DNA from: UBA9676 sp963741615 | GTDB lineage: Bacteria; Actinomycetota; Actinomycetes; Streptosporangiales; Streptosporangiaceae | Reading direction: 5' to 3' | DNA length: 64,000 bases | NCBI GenBank assembly: GCA_963741615.1 | Contig: CAVUIU010000024.1 | Coordinates: 1 to 64,000 of the forward strand | Translations under genes and position numbers: made by a program | The notes under the pieces: model-generated | What the model was told of the DNA's origin: nothing | Seen by the model: only the letters and a program-made list of their open reading frames with translations | Databases searched by the model: none | In this document: positions 51,001 to 60,713 of the stretch, piece by piece | Numbering within the stretch: position 1 is the stretch's first letter | Layout: the number at the start of each line of letters is the position of its first letter

Positions 51001-52122
51001 GTGAGAGCGTCATATCGATTCGCAATGGCAGGGGTGGCTGCCCTGGCATTGCTGGGGGCCGGGTGCTCCTCGGGTTCTTCGTCGAGTTCCAGTGGCGGGA
51101 CGAACTGGGCCACCGTTACCTCCGCGTCGGGCGGCGGCGGGATGAGCGCGCTCGTCGCCGCGGCCAAGAAGGAGGGCGCGCTGAACGTCATCGCCCTCCC
51201 CCCGACCTGGGCGAACTATGGCAACATCATCAAGACCTTCTCGCAGAAATACGGAATCAAGATCAATTCGGCCAACCCGGCCGGCAGCAGCCAGGACGAG
51301 ATCAACGCCGTCAAGCAGGAGAACGGCACCTCTGCCGCCCCCGACGTCCTTGACGTCGGCATGGCCATCGCCCTGCCGAACACCAGTCTGTTCGCGCCCT
51401 ACAAGGTCAGCAGCTGGAGTTCCATCCCGGCGGCCCAGAAGGCGGCCAACGGGGTCTGGGTCCAGGACTACGGCGGCTACATGGCGATCGGCTACTCGTC
51501 CAAGTTCGGGACGATCACGTCGATGAGCCAGCTGCTCGGCCCGAAGTTCAAGGGCGCGGTCGCGCTGAACGGCAACCCGACGGAGGCCAACGCCGCGTTG
51601 AACGGCGTGATGCTGGCGAACCTCGTGCAGGGCGGATCGCCCAGTGACATCTCCAAGGGCGTGAGCTTCTTCCACCAGCTCAAGGCGGCGGGCAACTTCT
51701 CCCCCGTGCAGGCCACCGGCGCCACGATCAAGGCGGGCACCACCCCGGTCGTGTTTAACTGGGACTACCTCAACCTCCCGAGCTACGTGGGGGTGTCGAA
51801 CTGGAAGGTGTTCATTCCCTCGAACGCCGTGCTCGGCGGTTACTACGCGCAGGCCATCAACAAGAACGCGCCGCACCCGGCGGCCGCCCGGCTGTGGGAG
51901 GAGTTCCTGTACTCCCAGGCCACCAACGGCGGGCAGAACTTGTGGCTGCAAGGTGGTGCCCGGCCGGTCGAGCAGCTGGCCATGACCAACAACGGCTCCA
52001 TCGACAAGGCGGCCGCCGCGAAGCTGCCGCCCGTCACCGGCTCGCCGGTCTTCCTGAGCCAGACCCAGGCCACCAATGCCGCCAACTACCTGACGGCGAA
52101 CTGGGCCAAGGCCGTCGGGTAG
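51001..52122 (+). CDS. ABC transporter substrate-binding lipoprotein (family 1, iron/phosphonate/polyamine-like)
   Basis: 373 residues. GTG 51001 has AGGAGG upstream. The signal peptide ends in the lipobox ALLGAGCSSG followed by a Ser linker. The mature part (LIAL/NVIALPPTWANYGNIIKTFSQKYGIKI, then SSQDEINAVKQENG and PDVLDVG) is the family 1 SBP fold of Fe/spermidine/2-aminoethylphosphonate importers, with a later VQDYGGYMAIGYSSKFG. The neighbour phosphoesterase hints at a phosphorus-containing solute (inference). Confidence 0.9.
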   Translation: MRASYRFAMAGVAALALLGAGCSSGSSSSSSGGTNWATVTSASGGGGMSALVAAAKKEGALNVIALPPTWANYGNIIKTFSQKYGIKINSANPAGSSQDEINAVKQENGTSAAPDVLDVGMAIALPNTSLFAPYKVSSWSSIPAAQKAANGVWVQDYGGYMAIGYSSKFGTITSMSQLLGPKFKGAVALNGNPTEANAALNGVMLANLVQGGSPSDISKGVSFFHQLKAAGNFSPVQATGATIKAGTTPVVFNWDYLNLPSYVGVSNWKVFIPSNAVLGGYYAQAINKNAPHPAAARLWEEFLYSQATNGGQNLWLQGGARPVEQLAMTNNGSIDKAAAAKLPPVTGSPVFLSQTQATNAANYLTANWAKAVG

Positions 52123-52132
52123 TGAGCGGAAC

Positions 52133-52999
52133 ATGACGGTCGCTGCGACGACCGAGGCCGGCGCCCCGCCCATCAGGGCAGGGCGCCGGCCTTCGATACC
52201 CGCCTGGGTCGGCACTGTGCCGTTCCTGGGCTACGTCGGGGTCTTCCTGCTGCTCCCGACCGGGATCGTGTTGTACAACGCGTTCCGCACCCCGGCCGGC
52301 GGGTTCACGCTGGCCGGCCTGAAGGCTCTTGGCAGCTCGGCCGTGCGCACCTACTTCGTCGGCTCGATCGAGCTGAGCGCGATCTCGGCGCTGGCCGGGG
52401 CCGTGCTCGGCGCGGTGCTGGCGTACGCGGTGGCATCGGGAAACCCGGACGGCACCGTGCGCAGGATCTACCTGGCCGGCTCCGGCGTGCTCGCCCAGTT
52501 CGGGGGGGTCACCCTGGCTTTCGCGTTCCTCGTGCTCATCGGGCCGGTCGGTCTCCTGCTGCACGCCAGCTGGTTCTACGACTTCCCGCAGGGGATCGCG
52601 CTGATCTACGTGTACTTCCAGATCCCGCTGATGGTGCTGGTCTTCCTGCCGGCCATCGACGGGCTGAAGCTCCAGTGGCGGGAGGCGTCAGAGAGCCTCG
52701 GCGCGTCCGGGTGGCAGTACTGGCGGCATGTCGGGGGCCCGCTGCTCGCGCCCGCGTTCTCCGGCGCGGCGCTGCTGCTGTTCGCCAACGCGCTGTCGGC
52801 CTTCGCGACCATCCAGGCCTGGGAGAACCAGATCGCCTATACCGTGCCGCAGCAGATCAGCACGGCGCTGTCCAGTGAGGTCGGGCTCAGCAACGCCAAT
52901 GAGGCCGACGCGCTCGCGCTGGGCATGGTGATCATGGTGGTCATCGTCATGACGGGATACGCCTTGCTCCAGCGAAGGGCGGCACGATGGCTGCGGTAA
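52133..52999 (+). CDS. ABC transporter permease
   Basis: 288 residues, six spans. The first span is GYVGVFLLLPTGIVLYNAF. The EAA coupling loop REASESLGASGWQYWRHVGGPLL is present. Starts 10 bases after the binding-protein stop and overlaps the next permease by 13 bases. Binding-protein-dependent type, pairs with the second permease. Confidence 0.92.
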   Translation: MTVAATTEAGAPPIRAGRRPSIPAWVGTVPFLGYVGVFLLLPTGIVLYNAFRTPAGGFTLAGLKALGSSAVRTYFVGSIELSAISALAGAVLGAVLAYAVASGNPDGTVRRIYLAGSGVLAQFGGVTLAFAFLVLIGPVGLLLHASWFYDFPQGIALIYVYFQIPLMVLVFLPAIDGLKLQWREASESLGASGWQYWRHVGGPLLAPAFSGAALLLFANALSAFATIQAWENQIAYTVPQQISTALSSEVGLSNANEADALALGMVIMVVIVMTGYALLQRRAARWLR

Positions 53000-53838
53000 C
53001 CTCGCTGGGCGAGACGCCGCTGACCGCGCCGGCCAGGCAGCAGCGCGGCATGCAATCCCGGCGGCGCAGGCGGCTGAACCTGTTCCGCTATCTGGTCTTC
53101 ACAGTATTCTCGCTTTTCTTCCTGCTGCCGCTGCTCGCGATGGTCAGGTTCTCCCTGGAAGGGAGCAAGCCCGGCACCTGGTCGGGGTCCGCCTGGAAGG
53201 GCATCCTGCACTACCCGGGCCTGCTCAGCGCGGTTGAGATCACCCTGGAGCTGGCGGTCCTCACCTGCGTGGTCGTGCTGGTGCTGCTGGTGCCCACCAT
53301 GATCTGGATCCGGCTGCGGGTGCAGTGGATCAGCCGGGCCTTTGAGTTCCTCTGCCTGCTGCCCCTCACCATCCCCGCGATCGTGCTGGTGGTCGGCCTC
53401 GCCCCGATCTACAACCGGATCAGGCACTACCAGGTATCCGCGCTCATGCTGTTCTGGGTCTACGCGATCCTGGCCCTGCCCTACGCCTACCGGGCGCTCG
53501 CCGCGGGGCTGAACGCGATGGACGCCACCACCCTGTCCGAGGCCGCCCGCAGCCTGGGGGCGAACTGGTTCACCGTGATAGTGCGGGTGATCGTGCCGAA
53601 CATGAGGCAGGCGATCCTGAATGCCTTGCTGCTCAGCTCGGCTCTGGTGCTCGGCGAGTTCACCATTGCCCTGCTGCTGCTGTACACCAACATGCAGACA
53701 GCGCTTTATTACATCAGCCGGGAAACGCCGAATGCCGGGGTGATTTTCTCCACCTCGTCTGCCGCGCTGCTTTTCGCATTCGGCCTGCTGCTTATCCTGT
53801 CCTTCGCTGGCCGCCGCCGGCGGCGCAGCCGCGGATGA
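52987..53838 (+). CDS. ABC transporter permease
   Basis: 283 residues, six spans beginning LVFTVFSLFFLLPLLAMVRF. The EAA coupling loop is SEAARSLGANWFTVIVRVIVPNM. ATG lies inside the end of the first permease gene (13-base overlap). Forms the heterodimeric channel with it. Confidence 0.92.
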   Translation: MAAVTSLGETPLTAPARQQRGMQSRRRRRLNLFRYLVFTVFSLFFLLPLLAMVRFSLEGSKPGTWSGSAWKGILHYPGLLSAVEITLELAVLTCVVVLVLLVPTMIWIRLRVQWISRAFEFLCLLPLTIPAIVLVVGLAPIYNRIRHYQVSALMLFWVYAILALPYAYRALAAGLNAMDATTLSEAARSLGANWFTVIVRVIVPNMRQAILNALLLSSALVLGEFTIALLLLYTNMQTALYYISRETPNAGVIFSTSSAALLFAFGLLLILSFAGRRRRRSRG

Positions 53839-53848
53839 AGGTGGAGAT

Positions 53849-54958
53849 GTGACTTCCCCAGTTACCGAGGCCCATTCCACGCCGGCCCGCGCCGGGGTCG
53901 AAGTGCGCCTGGCCAGCCTGCGCCGCCAGTACGGCAGCGTGCTGGCTCTCGACGGCCTCGACCTGACCATCGAGCCAGGGGAGCTTGTGGTCCTGCTCGG
54001 ACCCTCGGGGTGCGGGAAGACCACCACGCTGCGGCTGCTCGCCGGGCTGGAAGACGCCGACGACGGGACGATCACCGTAGCCGGCAAGGAGATCACCCAC
54101 GTGCCTGCCAACCGGCGCGACATGGGCATGGTCTTCCAGGCCTACTCCCTGTTCCCGCACATGACAGTCACCCAGAACGTGGCCTTCGGGCTGCGGCTGC
54201 GCCGGGTCCACAAGACGGAACGGGAACGGCGGGCGCTGAAAATGCTGGAGCTGGTCGGCCTGACCGAGCAGGCGGACCGGTACGCCCACCAGCTATCCGG
54301 CGGGCAGCAGCAGCGGGTCGCCCTGGCCCGCGCGCTGGCGATCGAGCCGCAGGTGCTGCTGCTGGACGAGCCGCTGTCCGCGCTCGATGCCAAGGTCCGG
54401 GCGCAGCTGCGCGACGAGATCCGCCGGATCCAGCTTGAGGTGGGCATCACCACGCTGTTCGTCACCCACGACCAGGAGGAGGCGCTGGCGATAGCCGACC
54501 GGGTCGGCGTGATGAAGGATGGCCACATCGAGCAGCTCGACTCGCCCACGGAGGTGTACTCGCGCCCCGCGACATCGTTCGTCGCCGAGTTCGTCGGCCT
54601 CACCAACCGGCTGGCGGGCACGGTCAGCGGGTCGACCGTGACGGTGCGGGGAACCGACCTGCCGCTGGTGGACCATTCCACGCCACCAGGGCCGACGACG
54701 GCGCTGGTCCGGCCCGAGGCGGTGACCCTCGCGTCGAGTTCCGCCGGGGAGGCCGGGCCGCTGACCGGCACGGTGATCGCGGTGACGTTCCTCGGCGCGA
54801 CCAGCCGGGTCACGGTTGACCTGGGCGATGCGACGATCATGGCGCAGCTGCCCACCTCGGATGCCCACGGCCTGCCGGCGGGCAGCCGGGTCACCCTGGA
54901 GATCCGCCCCGATCCGGTGCTGGTGTCCGGCGCCACACCGGCCGTGAGCGAGGAGTGA
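53849..54958 (+). CDS. ABC transporter ATP-binding protein (PotA/PhnT-like, with TOBE domain)
   Basis: 369 residues. Walker A LLGPSGCGKTTTLRLL, Q-loop MVFQAYSLFPHMTV, signature LSGGQQQRVALARAL, Walker B LLLDEPLSALD and the switch His in FVTHDQEEAL. The C-terminal 110 residues are a TOBE regulatory domain as in MalK/PotA-type ATPases. GTG start, 10 bases after the permease stop. Its end overlaps the phosphoesterase start by GTGA. Confidence 0.93.
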   Translation: MTSPVTEAHSTPARAGVEVRLASLRRQYGSVLALDGLDLTIEPGELVVLLGPSGCGKTTTLRLLAGLEDADDGTITVAGKEITHVPANRRDMGMVFQAYSLFPHMTVTQNVAFGLRLRRVHKTERERRALKMLELVGLTEQADRYAHQLSGGQQQRVALARALAIEPQVLLLDEPLSALDAKVRAQLRDEIRRIQLEVGITTLFVTHDQEEALAIADRVGVMKDGHIEQLDSPTEVYSRPATSFVAEFVGLTNRLAGTVSGSTVTVRGTDLPLVDHSTPPGPTTALVRPEAVTLASSSAGEAGPLTGTVIAVTFLGATSRVTVDLGDATIMAQLPTSDAHGLPAGSRVTLEIRPDPVLVSGATPAVSEE

Positions 54959-56652
54959 GCCTGCGGCGGCCGCCGCTGACGACGGAGCGCCGCCTCGGCA
55001 CCGGTGCCGTCCTGCGGGCAGGATCCACCGCGCCCTACCGGGCGGTCACGATCATCGACGGGGAGCCGCATGTGCTGCGCGACGATTTCGGCGCGCACGG
55101 AGGCGGCACGGATGGGGCCGGGCGGGCCGGACTGACCAGGCAGATCCGGCCGGCCGGGGAGGCGGGGCGACCGCTGCTGTGCCTGGTCCACCTGACCGAT
55201 CTCCAGCTCGCGGACGTCCAGTCGCCGACCCGCTTCGAGTTTCTCAACCGCCATTTCGCCGATCCCAGGTATGCCGCGATCATCCCCGTGCAGCGCCCGC
55301 AGGAGGCGCTCACCGTGCACGCCATCGACGCCACCCTGCGCACGGTCAACGCGCTTAACGGCCCTGCCACCGGAGCGCCGTTGCAGCTCGCTGTGACCAC
55401 CGGGGACGCCATCGACAATGCACAGTGGAACGAGCTGCAGATCTTCCTTGCCCTGCTCGACGGGGGGCTCGTCGCACCGGGCTCCGGCGGCAGCGGCTAC
55501 GAGGGGGTCCAGTCGCACGACTGGCCGGACGACTTCTTCTGGAAGCCGGGCGGCCATGGCAGCGACGGCCCCGACTTCTTCCGGCGCGAGTTCGGCTTCC
55601 CGCACCACCCGGGCCTGCTGGAACGCGCCCTGGCCGAGTTCCGCTCCGGCGGCCTGAGCATCCCCTGGCTCTCCTGCTTCGGCAACCACGAGGCGCTCAA
55701 TCAGGGTGTCGGGAAGTCGACGGCAGGCATCGCTGACGCGCTCGTCGGCACGAGGAAACCGCTGGCGCTGCCGGAAGCCTTCGACCATGACCAGGCACTG
55801 GATCTGTTCACCCACCGTCCCGAGGCCTTCCTGGCGGGCCCGGCCCGCACCATCACCGCGGACCCCGGGCGCCGGCCGGTCACCAGGGAGGAATTCGTCG
55901 AGGCCCATTTCCGGCCCGGTGCGCGCCCGGCCGGGCACGGGTTCGGCGCGCAGAACCGGCTGGACGGCACCGCCTACTACGTCTACGACACCCCGGCCGT
56001 CCGCCTGATCGCGCTGGACACCAGCTGCCTGGCCGGGGGGTCCGCGGGCTGCCTCGACCGCCAGCAGGCCCGCTGGCTCGAGGACCGGCTGGCCGAGGTG
56101 CACTCGGCCTACTACTGGCACGACGGGCACGGTGTCAGCACTGGCCACGAAGACCGTTTGGTGATCGTGTTCTCCCATCATGGGACCGACACCCTGACCA
56201 ACAACCGGCACCTGGGCCCGGACGGGGAACCCATGCTCGGCGGGGCCGACGTCCTCGCCCTGCTGCACCGGTTCCCCAACGTCGTCCTGTGGCTGAACGG
56301 CCACACGCATACCAACGCGGTGCGGGCGCGCCGGGACCCGGACGACCCGGGCCGGGGTTTCTGGGAGATCACCACCTGCGCCATCGTGGACTGGCCGTGC
56401 CAGACGCGGCTGGTCGAGCTGGCCGACTCGGGCGATCACCTGGCCATCATCTGCACCATGGTCGACCACGACGCGCCGCTGCGCCCGGCGTCGCTGGAGA
56501 CCGGCGGGGACTTTGCCGCGCTCCATCGCGAGCTGGCGGCGAACGTCCCGCTCGGGGGCGCCGACTCGGCACTGGCGGGCGCGCACGACGACCGGAACGT
56601 GGAACTGTGCCTGCGCCCGCCCTTCCCGCTGCGCCGCCTCGCCGGCGGGTAG
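54955..56652 (+). CDS. Metallophosphoesterase (TIGR03767/PPA1498-like)
   Basis: 565 residues. Calcineurin-like metal motifs with long inserts: LVHLTDLQLAD (DxxxAD variant of DxH), VTTGDAIDN (GDxxDN), SCFGNHEAL (GNHE), FSHHGTDTL and LNGHTHTN (GHTH). This spacing fits the actinobacterial TIGR03767 group. Relatives often carry a Tat signal; none is seen here, so it may act in the cytoplasm on the imported solute. GTG overlaps the ATPase stop (GTGA), so it is translationally coupled to the importer. Confidence 0.85.
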   Translation: MSLRRPPLTTERRLGTGAVLRAGSTAPYRAVTIIDGEPHVLRDDFGAHGGGTDGAGRAGLTRQIRPAGEAGRPLLCLVHLTDLQLADVQSPTRFEFLNRHFADPRYAAIIPVQRPQEALTVHAIDATLRTVNALNGPATGAPLQLAVTTGDAIDNAQWNELQIFLALLDGGLVAPGSGGSGYEGVQSHDWPDDFFWKPGGHGSDGPDFFRREFGFPHHPGLLERALAEFRSGGLSIPWLSCFGNHEALNQGVGKSTAGIADALVGTRKPLALPEAFDHDQALDLFTHRPEAFLAGPARTITADPGRRPVTREEFVEAHFRPGARPAGHGFGAQNRLDGTAYYVYDTPAVRLIALDTSCLAGGSAGCLDRQQARWLEDRLAEVHSAYYWHDGHGVSTGHEDRLVIVFSHHGTDTLTNNRHLGPDGEPMLGGADVLALLHRFPNVVLWLNGHTHTNAVRARRDPDDPGRGFWEITTCAIVDWPCQTRLVELADSGDHLAIICTMVDHDAPLRPASLETGGDFAALHRELAANVPLGGADSALAGAHDDRNVELCLRPPFPLRRLAGG

Positions 56653-56689
56653 CGGTCCGACTGACACCGATCACCCGTAGAGTGGCCGG

Positions 56690-58582
56690 GTGGTCCCCCC
56701 CGGCACCGGTTCGTTGCTGAGCGACGCGTCGGAGACGCTGCGCCGCGTCTTCGGGTACGACTCGTTCCGGGGCCAGCAGCGGGAGATCATCGAGCATGTG
56801 ACGGCCGGCGGCGACGCGCTCGTGCTGATGCCGACCGGGGCCGGCAAGTCCCTGTGCTACCAGATACCCTCGCTGGTCCGCGCGGGCACGGGTGTGGTCA
56901 TCTCGCCGCTGATCGCGCTCATGCAGGATCAGGTCGACGCCATGGTGCAGCTTGGCGTCCGGGCGGGATTCCTGAACTCGACGCAGGACCCGGGCCAGCG
57001 CCGGCAGGTCGAGGCGGCCTTTCTGGCGGGAGAACTGGACCTGCTCTACCTGGCGCCGGAACGGCTGCGGATGGAACCGACCCTGCGCCTGCTCGACCGC
57101 GGTGCCGTCTCCCTGTTCGCCATCGACGAGGCGCACTGCGTCTCCGAGTGGGGGCACGACTTCCGGCCCGACTATCTCGCGCTCTCCGGACTGCACGAGC
57201 GCTGGCCCGCCGTGCCCCGCATCGCCCTGACCGCCACCGCCACCCAGGCGACCAAGACCGAGATCGTCGACCGGCTCAACCTGGCCTCGGCACGCCACTT
57301 CGTCTCGAGCTTCGACCGCCCGAACATCTGCTACCGCATCGCGCCCAAGAACGAGCCCAAGCGGCAGTTGCTGCAACTGCTGCGCACCGAGCACGACGGC
57401 GACGCCGGCATCGTGTACTGCCTGTCCCGGGCCTCCGTCGAGCAGACCGCCGAGTTCCTGGTGGCGAACGGGATCGAGGCGCTGCCCTACCACGCCGGGC
57501 TTGACGCACGGACCCGGGCCGCGAACCAGGTCCGTTTCCTGCGCGAGGACGGCATCGCCATCGTCGCCACCATCGCGTTCGGCATGGGCATCGACAAGCC
57601 GGACGTGCGTTACGTCGCGCACCTGGACCTGCCCAAGTCTGTTGAGGGGTACTACCAGGAGACCGGCCGGGCCGGGCGCGACGGCCTGCCATCCACCGCC
57701 TGGCTCGCCTATGGCCTGTCCGACGTGGTGCAGCAGCGCAAGCTGATCGATACCTCTGAGGGCGGCGAGGCCCACCGCCGGCGCCTGAGCGCCCGGCTCG
57801 ACGCCATGCTGGCCCTGTGCGAGACGATCGAGTGCCGGCGCGCACAGATCCTGGGCTATTTCGGCGAGCAGAGCACTGCCTGCGGCAACTGCGACACCTG
57901 CCTGGTGCCGCCGGAGGCGTGGGACGGCACGGTGGCCGCCCAGAAGTTCCTGTCCGCCGTGTTCCGCCTCCAGCGTGAGCGGCGGCAGAGGTTCGGCGCG
58001 GGTCACGTGATCGACATCCTGCTCGGCAAGAAGACGGACAAGGTCATCCAGCACGACCACGCCTCGCTGACGGTGTTCGGCATCGGCACCGAGCTGCGCG
58101 ATACCCAGTGGCGTGGTGTCGTCCGCCAGTTGCTGGCCCAGGGCCTGCTGGCGGTCGAGGGTGACTACGGCACGCTGGCGCTGACCGATGCCAGTGCCGG
58201 GGTCCTGCGCCAGCAGCGCCAGGTCCTGCTCCGGCGCGAGCCGGAGAAGCCGCCGAAGCCGGCGAAGGTGGCCAAGGCGCGCCGGGGCGAGCCCGTGGAC
58301 CTGTCCGCGGAAGCCGCCGGCCGCTTCGAGCAGCTCCGTGTCTGGCGCGCCGCCACCGCGAAGGAACAGGGCGTGCCCGCCTACGTGATCTTCCACGACG
58401 CCACGTTGCGCGAGATCGCGGCGAGGCTGCCGGCAACCCTGGCGGAGCTGGGGACCGTGAGCGGGGTGGGGGAGAGCAAGCTGGCGAAGTACGGCCAGCA
58501 AGTGCTGGCCGTACTCCAGCCCGGGCCCGGCGGGGCCAGTGACTCAGTGGCTCACTGGGTCAGCGGCTCAGCACCACCTTGA
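56690..58582 (+). CDS. recQ: ATP-dependent DNA helicase RecQ
   Basis: 630 residues. The helicase domain has LMPTGAGKSLCYQ (Walker A), IDEAHCVSEWGHDFRPDY (DEAH box plus RecQ aromatic-rich loop), ALTATAT and QETGRAGRDG. It is followed by the RecQ-C-terminal zinc site (CETIECRR, CGNCDTC), a winged-helix region and a C-terminal HRDC domain (FEQLRVWRAATAKEQGVPAY to GVGESKLAKYG). The GTG start is placed just before the conserved N terminus. Role in recombinational repair. Confidence 0.93.
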   Translation: MVPPGTGSLLSDASETLRRVFGYDSFRGQQREIIEHVTAGGDALVLMPTGAGKSLCYQIPSLVRAGTGVVISPLIALMQDQVDAMVQLGVRAGFLNSTQDPGQRRQVEAAFLAGELDLLYLAPERLRMEPTLRLLDRGAVSLFAIDEAHCVSEWGHDFRPDYLALSGLHERWPAVPRIALTATATQATKTEIVDRLNLASARHFVSSFDRPNICYRIAPKNEPKRQLLQLLRTEHDGDAGIVYCLSRASVEQTAEFLVANGIEALPYHAGLDARTRAANQVRFLREDGIAIVATIAFGMGIDKPDVRYVAHLDLPKSVEGYYQETGRAGRDGLPSTAWLAYGLSDVVQQRKLIDTSEGGEAHRRRLSARLDAMLALCETIECRRAQILGYFGEQSTACGNCDTCLVPPEAWDGTVAAQKFLSAVFRLQRERRQRFGAGHVIDILLGKKTDKVIQHDHASLTVFGIGTELRDTQWRGVVRQLLAQGLLAVEGDYGTLALTDASAGVLRQQRQVLLRREPEKPPKPAKVAKARRGEPVDLSAEAAGRFEQLRVWRAATAKEQGVPAYVIFHDATLREIAARLPATLAELGTVSGVGESKLAKYGQQVLAVLQPGPGGASDSVAHWVSGSAPP

Positions 58583-59600
58583 GCGCGCCGCTGTGGGCGG
58601 CGTCGGAGAACACCCCGTAGGCCTCGATGAAGTCCCGCAGCCCGAAGTGGTGGGTCACGAAGCGCGCGGCGTCGATCTGCTGGCTGGTGACCAGGCGCAG
58701 CAGCGTCGGCGTGGCGTAGGTGTCCACCAGCCCGGTGGTCACCGTGATGTCCCTGATCCACTGCTCTTCCAGGTGCAGGGTGGCCGGCTCGCCGTGCACG
58801 CCGATGTTGGCGACATGCCCGCCCGGCCGGACCAGCTGGACCGCCTGCTCGAAGCTCGCCGGAACCCCGACGGCCTCGATCGTCACGTCGGCACCCAACC
58901 CGTCGGTCAGCGACTGGACCGTCTCCAGCGGGTCCTGGCGGCTGCTGTTCACCGTGATGTCCGCGCCGAACTGCTTGGCGGCCTCGAGCCTGCTGTCGGC
59001 CAGGTCGATGGCGACGATGTGGCTCGGGCTGAACAGGCGCGCACCCATGATCGCGGACAGGCCGATCGGCCCGGTCCCGACCACCGCGACGACGTCGCCG
59101 GGGCTGACATGGCCGTTGAGCACCCCGACCTCGTAGCCGGTCGGCAGGATGTCAGCCAGCATGAGGATCTCCTCGTCGGTGACACCGGCGGGCACCTGGT
59201 AGGTGGAGGTGTCGGCGAACGGGACGCGGACGTACTCGGCCTGGGTCCCGTTGATCTTGTGACCGAGGATCCAGCCGCCTCCGCCGAGGCACTGCCCGTA
59301 CCGGCCGTCGCGGCAGAACCGGCACCGCCCACAGGAGGTGATGCAGGAGACGAGCACCCGGTCGCCGGGCTTGACCGTCTTCACCGCGCTGCCGACCGTC
59401 TCGACCGTCCCGACGGCCTCGTGACCGAGAATGCGCCCGTCGGTAACCGCCGGCACGTCACCCTTGAGGATATGAAGATCGGTGCCGCAGATGGTGACCG
59501 AGTCCACCCGTACGATCGCGTCGTTGTCGTCGGTGACCTGTGGGTTTGGTACTTCTTCCCAGGCCTTCTGACCGGGGCCGTGGTAGATGAGTGCACGCAT
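58560..59600 (-). CDS. Zinc-dependent alcohol dehydrogenase
   Basis: 346 residues. Catalytic zinc motif SVTICGTDLH (Cys), GHEAVGTVE (His/Glu) and the structural zinc cysteines CGRCRFCRDGRYGQC. Cofactor loop VVGTGPIGLSAI. ATG 59600 with GGAG six bases before it is preferred over the upstream TTG at 59612. It resembles class III/threonine dehydrogenase-like MDRs acting on secondary alcohols or polyols. Convergent with recQ, overlapping its 3' end by 23 bases. Confidence 0.92.
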   Translation of the reverse strand: MRALIYHGPGQKAWEEVPNPQVTDDNDAIVRVDSVTICGTDLHILKGDVPAVTDGRILGHEAVGTVETVGSAVKTVKPGDRVLVSCITSCGRCRFCRDGRYGQCLGGGGWILGHKINGTQAEYVRVPFADTSTYQVPAGVTDEEILMLADILPTGYEVGVLNGHVSPGDVVAVVGTGPIGLSAIMGARLFSPSHIVAIDLADSRLEAAKQFGADITVNSSRQDPLETVQSLTDGLGADVTIEAVGVPASFEQAVQLVRPGGHVANIGVHGEPATLHLEEQWIRDITVTTGLVDTYATPTLLRLVTSQQIDAARFVTHHFGLRDFIEAYGVFSDAAHSGALKVVLSR

Positions 59601-59769
59601 GATCTTCTCCAATGCTCGTTACTCCCCTCTGCCGAGCGTCCGGCCGGCGGCCGGGCAGCGTAAGAGCCTTGTGCCCCCCTGTTACCGGGCCGAACGTCCC
59701 CCGCGCGCTGCCGACACCACCCACGAGGTGGCCCGGGCGCAGGACAGTGAAGGCCGGGCTGGGCGCCGG

Positions 59770-60612
59770 TCAGGTCAGCCGCAGGATGCGGGCCGCGTTC
59801 TGGTGCAGCAGCTTGCCGAGCACGTCGTCCGGCAGGCCGAGACCGTCCAGTTCGGCCAGGCACCGCTGCGGGGTCAGGAACGGGAAGTCGCTGCCCCACA
59901 CGAACTGGCCGGACAGCCGGCCGCGGAGTTCGGAGATCAGCTCGGGCGGAATGCGGCGGGGGGACCAGCCGGAGATGTCGATGTACACGTTGGTCTTGTG
60001 CAGGGCCATGGCGACCAGTTCCATCTGCCATGGCCAGCCGAAATGCGCGGCCACCACGGTCAGCCCGGGATGGGCGGCCGCGACGGCGTCGAGCCGGATC
60101 GGGCGGGCGTAGTCGAGCCGGATGCCCTGGCCGCCGGGCTGGCGGGCGCCGATCCCGCTGGTCCCGGTGTGGAACAGGGCGAGCAGCCCGTGCTGCTCGC
60201 AGGCGGCGAAAACCGGCCAGTAGGACGGGTCGTCCGGGGCGAAGGCCTGCAGCGACGGATGGAACTTGACCCCGCGCAGCCCGAGCGCGGCGATGTTGGC
60301 CACCTCGGCCACGGCGGCCTCGCCCTTGTGCGGGTCGACGCTGCCGAGCCCGGTGAACACATCGGGATGATCCCGGCAGGCGGCCGCCACGGTCTCGTTC
60401 GGCACCCGCGGGCGGCCGGTCGCGGTCTCGGCGTCCCACGCCAGCAGCACCGCCATCGTCTCCAGGCCGCGGTACTTCGCGGCCAGTTCCGGCAGCGACA
60501 GCCGCTCCACCGGCGAGCGGAAGTAGGCCTCGGCCGCCTCGACGTAACCCGCCATGCTCCCGTCGAGCCAGTCGGGGGTCGGCAGATGGACGTGGAAGTC
60601 GATGGCTCGCAT
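59770..60612 (-). CDS. Amidohydrolase family protein (amidohydrolase-2 type)
   Basis: 280 residues with N-terminal DFHVHLP (HxH metal site), GLRGVKFHPSLQAF, LFHTGTSG, VVAAHFGWPW and GSDFPFLTP (metal Asp), the classic amidohydrolase-2 sequence. It resembles 2-amino-3-carboxymuconate-6-semialdehyde decarboxylase-like enzymes. ATG 60612 starts the conserved region; the ribosome site is weak. Divergent from the DinB-like gene. Confidence 0.88.
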   Translation of the reverse strand: MRAIDFHVHLPTPDWLDGSMAGYVEAAEAYFRSPVERLSLPELAAKYRGLETMAVLLAWDAETATGRPRVPNETVAAACRDHPDVFTGLGSVDPHKGEAAVAEVANIAALGLRGVKFHPSLQAFAPDDPSYWPVFAACEQHGLLALFHTGTSGIGARQPGGQGIRLDYARPIRLDAVAAAHPGLTVVAAHFGWPWQMELVAMALHKTNVYIDISGWSPRRIPPELISELRGRLSGQFVWGSDFPFLTPQRCLAELDGLGLPDDVLGKLLHQNAARILRLT

Positions 60613-60713
60613 GTTCACCGGCACCGGCACGCCGCCTTCCCGCTGATCCCGCATCGATGTCAGACCCGGCCCGTACCGTGGGAGCCGATGACACCGGACG
60701 GAGGGCAGGCACC

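Noticed and set aside
54142..56667. 841-codon minus-strand ORF
   Set aside because: Antisense to the ATPase and metallophosphoesterase genes; no domain recognised.
56447..58501. 684-codon minus-strand ORF
   Set aside because: Antisense to recQ, whose helicase, zinc and HRDC motifs are unmistakable.
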